Source: JBIYSM02 sp044759095 (GTDB taxonomy: Bacteria > Bacillota > Bacilli > Brevibacillales > Brevibacillaceae). Taken from it: 6,852 nucleotides of DNA. The DNA lies in NCBI RefSeq assembly GCF_044759095.2, contig NZ_JBIYSM020000082.1, forward strand, positions 1-6,852, written 5' to 3'. Of this stretch, positions 4,820-6,852 are shown in pieces. Made by a program: the position numbers and the translations under genes. The notes below the pieces were generated by a model that saw only the letters and a program-made list of their open reading frames with translations, was not told the DNA's origin and made no database searches. How positions within the stretch are numbered: position 1 is the first letter of the stretch; the number at the start of each line of letters is the position of its first letter.

Positions 4820-6472
4820 TTAATTATAAAGTGAGAATTTATTTAGATCAAGAGCAGCGAGCGCTTTGATACACTTCGCCACTGTTGCCGGCGAGACACC
4901 GTATTTTTGCGCCAATGCTGTCTGTGTCTGCTTCTGGTTTACCGCTTTTCCGTATAAGTATTCGAGCGCCGCAACCCAGGCTACCGCTTTTCGCACCGGT
5001 TGCTGAAATTGGCCGCTATCCCGGTAGTATTGCCACACGCGCATGGACCAATCGCAGCATGCCTGGTGGTTTCCCCCTGCCAAGTGCTGCAAAATACAGG
5101 CCTCCACACTGCTTTCCTCAGCTGCATGTGCCGGAGACCTTTGATCCGGAACCGATGACGGAAGAGGAGCACCCATTTCAGCCAATGCAAGCAGGGCCAG
5201 CTTTTGCAACTGTTCGTTCGTTGTCTGGTAGTAAAATTGACGAACCGCAGCTTCCGCCTCATCGTCCCCAATGAGCGCCAGGGTCTGCAGCACCGTATGC
5301 TTGACCTCGTCTTTGCCGTGCTGCAGTGCCCAAAGCAGGGAAGCGCGGATCATCGGATCGCTTTTAAAATCCTCGCCGCAGGCGGCATTCCCTTTTTCCA
5401 GTGTCATTTCCCGCATCGGATGATGGTATTGATACGGGATGAGTCGTTTCATAGTCTGTCCGTCTTCTTCCGCCTTTACCATCTGTAAATAGTGGTCGGC
5501 TACGCCTGAATCCGGATCAAGCTGCTTCACCTTTTGCCACCAGCGGACGGCCTGGTTCTTATGGTTGCTTAAATAGGCGGAAATCGCCGCGTAGTGATAC
5601 GTGCAGGGTTCCTGTGGAATGCCTGTTTTCAACAGGCGCTGGTAAAGGCGGTACGCTTCCTGATGTTGTCCCAGTACCCCCATGGTAGTGGCCAGCTTGT
5701 AGATGTGCTCGTTGTGCAACGGCTTCACTTTCTTCAACATGTCGAGCACGGTGACCAGTTCTGCCGCCCGATTGTGATGGGACAAAAGAACAGCCAAGTT
5801 GCACAGGGCGTGCAGATTGCCGGGCTCCCGTTCCAGCGTCTGCTCAATCGTCACCATCGCCTGTTCAAAATCGCCTACATAGTAGTAAGCAAGAGACAGA
5901 TTGTTCCAGGCCGGCATGAAGGTCGGATCGGTTTCAACGATGTTTTGCAGGATGTTCAGCGCCTCCAGAAACCGTCCTTCTTCCAGACTGCGGCGCGCCA
6001 TTTCGTGCTTCGAATAAACGTCATTCTCGGAAACCGGCAGGATGTGTCGCGGCGGCATGTCCAGCTCAAAATAAATGTAATCGAGCAGTTCTTCCGCTTC
6101 TTCGCGGTAGGTGTCCTGCCTGCTCTCCAAATAACGGATCGCCATCTCCTCCGCCATCTGGTAGTCTTCCAGATTGGCGTAGTTGTTTGCCATGAAGAAG
6201 TAAACCTCGACCATGGCCGGGTCCCACTTTTCTATGATTTCGTACAAGATATCGTTGGATGCCTCAAACTGCCCGGTCTCCGCCAAAACACTAGCCAAAT
6301 GACAGTGGTATTCGGCTTTGGTCGGCTCCAGCTCGATGGCGCGTCGAAAGCACCGCAGCGCTTTTTCATAGTCGTATCGGTGCAAGGAGCGTAGTCCTCG
6401 TTCGACAAAAAAACCGGCATCGCGCATGAAGTCAACCACGGTTGTTTTTCTTATTGTTTCGCTACTTTTCAT
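4820..6472 (-). CDS. TPR-repeat protein with HEAT-like region and C-terminal HTH-like segment
   Basis: A 550-residue soluble protein without signal peptide or membrane segment. TPR-like helical pairs cover about residues 19-119 (for example YDYEKALRCFRRAIELEP, 33-50) and 153-323 (for example DFEQAMVTIEQTLEREP, 201-217), probably seven to eight repeats. Residues about 374-436 look like one or two HEAT-type repeats (LQTLALIGDDEAEAAV). A low-complexity linker about 437-455 follows. The C-terminus (about 498-537, TALAQKYGVSPATVAKCIKAL) resembles a helix-turn-helix. The family role is scaffolding of protein contacts; partners and function are unknown. By position it could correspond to B. subtilis YvcD, a TPR protein near trxB, but this is inference. 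The ATG has GGAGG 4 nt upstream and a promoter just beyond. The last codons contain the trxB promoter. Confidence 0.85.
   Translation of the reverse strand: MKSSETIRKTTVVDFMRDAGFFVERGLRSLHRYDYEKALRCFRRAIELEPTKAEYHCHLASVLAETGQFEASNDILYEIIEKWDPAMVEVYFFMANNYANLEDYQMAEEMAIRYLESRQDTYREEAEELLDYIYFELDMPPRHILPVSENDVYSKHEMARRSLEEGRFLEALNILQNIVETDPTFMPAWNNLSLAYYYVGDFEQAMVTIEQTLEREPGNLHALCNLAVLLSHHNRAAELVTVLDMLKKVKPLHNEHIYKLATTMGVLGQHQEAYRLYQRLLKTGIPQEPCTYHYAAISAYLSNHKNQAVRWWQKVKQLDPDSGVADHYLQMVKAEEDGQTMKRLIPYQYHHPMREMTLEKGNAACGEDFKSDPMIRASLLWALQHGKDEVKHTVLQTLALIGDDEAEAAVRQFYYQTTNEQLQKLALLALAEMGAPLPSSVPDQRSPAHAAEESSVEACILQHLAGGNHQACCDWSMRVWQYYRDSGQFQQPVRKAVAWVAALEYLYGKAVNQKQTQTALAQKYGVSPATVAKCIKALAALDLNKFSLYN
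4823..4851 (-). promoter_or_regulatory. Sigma-A-type promoter for trxB
   Basis: The minus strand has TTGATC (4846-4851), a 17-nt spacer and a perfect TATAAT (4823-4828). The -10 is formed by the last two sense codons (Tyr-Asn) of the TPR gene, and the -35 is also within coding sequence. Transcription would start near 4816, giving a leader of about 40 nt before the trxB ATG. Confidence 0.75.
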
Positions 6473-6508
6473 AAAACCTCCAAAATCCCGGGTGCAGTAC
6501 CTTCATGT

Positions 6509-6537
6509 ATCGTACCAGAACCTTTCCCTGGCCTCAA
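6509..6537 (-). promoter_or_regulatory. Sigma-A-type promoter for the TPR gene
   Basis: The minus strand has TTGAGG (6532-6537), a 17-nt spacer and TACGAT (6509-6514), each matching 4 of 6 consensus bases. A start near 6502 would give a leader of about 30 nt before the ATG at 6472. It lies just after the tRNA-side terminator. Confidence 0.6.
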
Positions 6538-6570
6538 GTTTATCCGTCTGGCAAAAGTGTTTCGGTGCCT

Positions 6571-6611
6571 AAAAGCAGGAAACACCACCGGCTAATCAGC
6601 GAGTGGTGTCT
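6571..6611 (-). terminator. Probable terminator of the tRNA transcript
   Basis: acaccac (6582-6588) pairs with gtggtgt (6603-6609), extending by an A-T and a G.T pair on the minus strand to about nine pairs, with an inner gct/agc mini-stem in the loop. Minus-strand RNA then continues TTTCCTGCTTTT, an interrupted T-tract. It lies between the tRNA and the TPR-gene promoter, where a terminator is expected. The broken T-tract lowers confidence. Confidence 0.6.
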
Positions 6612-6622
6612 TTGAAAAAAGT

Positions 6623-6644
6623 ATGGAGCGGACGACGGGTCTCG
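6623..6644. repeat. 22-bp direct repeat of the tRNA-Gly 3' end
   Basis: These 22 bases are identical, in direct orientation, to 6775-6796, 152 bp away. The copied part covers most of the T-loop, the 3' half of the T-stem, the acceptor 3' strand, the CCA and one base beyond. Identity stops abruptly in the T-loop, and the flanking sequence does not fold as a tRNA. It resembles an attachment-site core left by an integrative element, or the scar of recombination between tRNA genes. Confidence 0.85.
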
Positions 6645-6730
6645 CTTCCACTGGCGCCACCACGTCGAATAGACATCATTGGCAAGCCAGATCTGCAGTA
6701 CCCGAGCATCACTTCATTGTATTCTCATCA

Positions 6731-6761
6731 AGGGTGAACCCGTTTACGGGTGAGAGACCCT
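6731..6761. other. Hairpin just downstream of tRNA-Gly
   Basis: acccg (6738-6742) pairs with cggGT (6747-6751) around a ttta loop. An outer agggt/accct stem (6731-6735 with 6757-6761) encloses it with unequal internal loops. No T-tract follows on the minus strand, so it is not a convincing terminator. It begins 14 nt after the tRNA CCA and might take part in 3'-end processing. Confidence 0.4.
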
Positions 6762-6775
6762 CCTGGATAAACAAA

Positions 6776-6851
6776 TGGAGCGGACGACGGGTCTCGAACC
6801 CGCGACCTTCGCCTTGGCAAGGCGACGCTCTACCAATTGAGCTACGTCCGC
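6776..6851 (-). tRNA. tRNA-Gly (anticodon GCC)
   Basis: A 76-nt cloverleaf read on the minus strand: acceptor GCGGACG with CGTCCGC, D-arm GCTC/GAGC, anticodon stem TCGCC/GGCGA around loop TTGCCAA (anticodon GCC, reading GGC and GGU), T-arm GCGGG/CCCGT around TTCGAGA, discriminator T and encoded CCA. It delivers glycine to the ribosome. The gene begins one base inside the window end, so further tRNA or rRNA genes may lie beyond. Its 3' end is duplicated at 6623-6644. Confidence 0.97.
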
Positions 6852-6852
6852 A

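Noticed and set aside
5594..6394. Plus-strand open frame of 266 codons
   Set aside because: It lies fully antisense to the TPR gene, has no homologous motif I recognise and no good ribosome binding site; it is a shadow of the real gene.
6624..6710. Complete tRNA pseudogene
   Set aside because: Only the 22-bp 3' end is truly shared; the rest does not form acceptor, D or anticodon stems and the remaining match is 8 bases.

Overview
The window looks like chromosomal DNA from a low-to-moderate GC Gram-positive bacterium of the order Bacillales. I infer this from the B. subtilis-type gene order rapZ(yvcJ)-yvcK-whiA(yvcL)-crh next to trxB, a true Crh protein with Gln in place of the HPr His15, strong AGGAGG ribosome binding sites, sigma-A-type promoters and a tRNA with an encoded CCA. 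A Brevibacillus- or Paenibacillus-like relative is a guess; the genus cannot be fixed by eye. Every gene I can support lies on the minus strand, so transcription runs from high to low coordinates.

Layout in transcription order. A tRNA-Gly(GCC) gene sits at 6776-6851. It is followed by 303 bp without a protein gene (6473-6775), holding a hairpin, a 22-bp exact copy of the tRNA 3' end, a probable terminator and a promoter. A 550-residue TPR/HEAT-like protein with a C-terminal helix-turn-helix-like segment follows (4820-6472). The trxB promoter is embedded in the last codons of that gene. trxB (3815-4774) ends before a clear terminator at about 3703-3735. The 295-bp trxB-rapZ gap (3520-3814) also contains a nested palindromic repeat and a probable extended -10 promoter for rapZ. 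rapZ (2638-3519), yvcK (1541-2554), whiA (583-1533) and crh (278-535) then run as one operon, closed by a strong intrinsic terminator at 230-262. The last 229 bp (1-229) contain no recognised gene but four consecutive hairpins, one related to the repeat upstream of rapZ.

Working together: RapZ (P-loop nucleotide-binding protein), YvcK/GlmR (UDP-sugar-binding regulator of cell-envelope precursor supply), WhiA (DNA-binding division/segregation protein) and Crh (catabolite co-regulator) form the conserved Firmicutes module linking carbon status to envelope synthesis and growth. TrxB keeps thioredoxin reduced. The nudix gene yvcI, which precedes yvcJ in B. subtilis, is absent here.

The protein genes are ordinary housekeeping genes. 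The unusual material is non-coding: a family of structured palindromic repeats in two intergenic regions, with different but still paired stems, and a duplicated tRNA 3' end that looks like an integration or recombination footprint. I see no defence system, CRISPR array, intact insertion sequence or new protein system.
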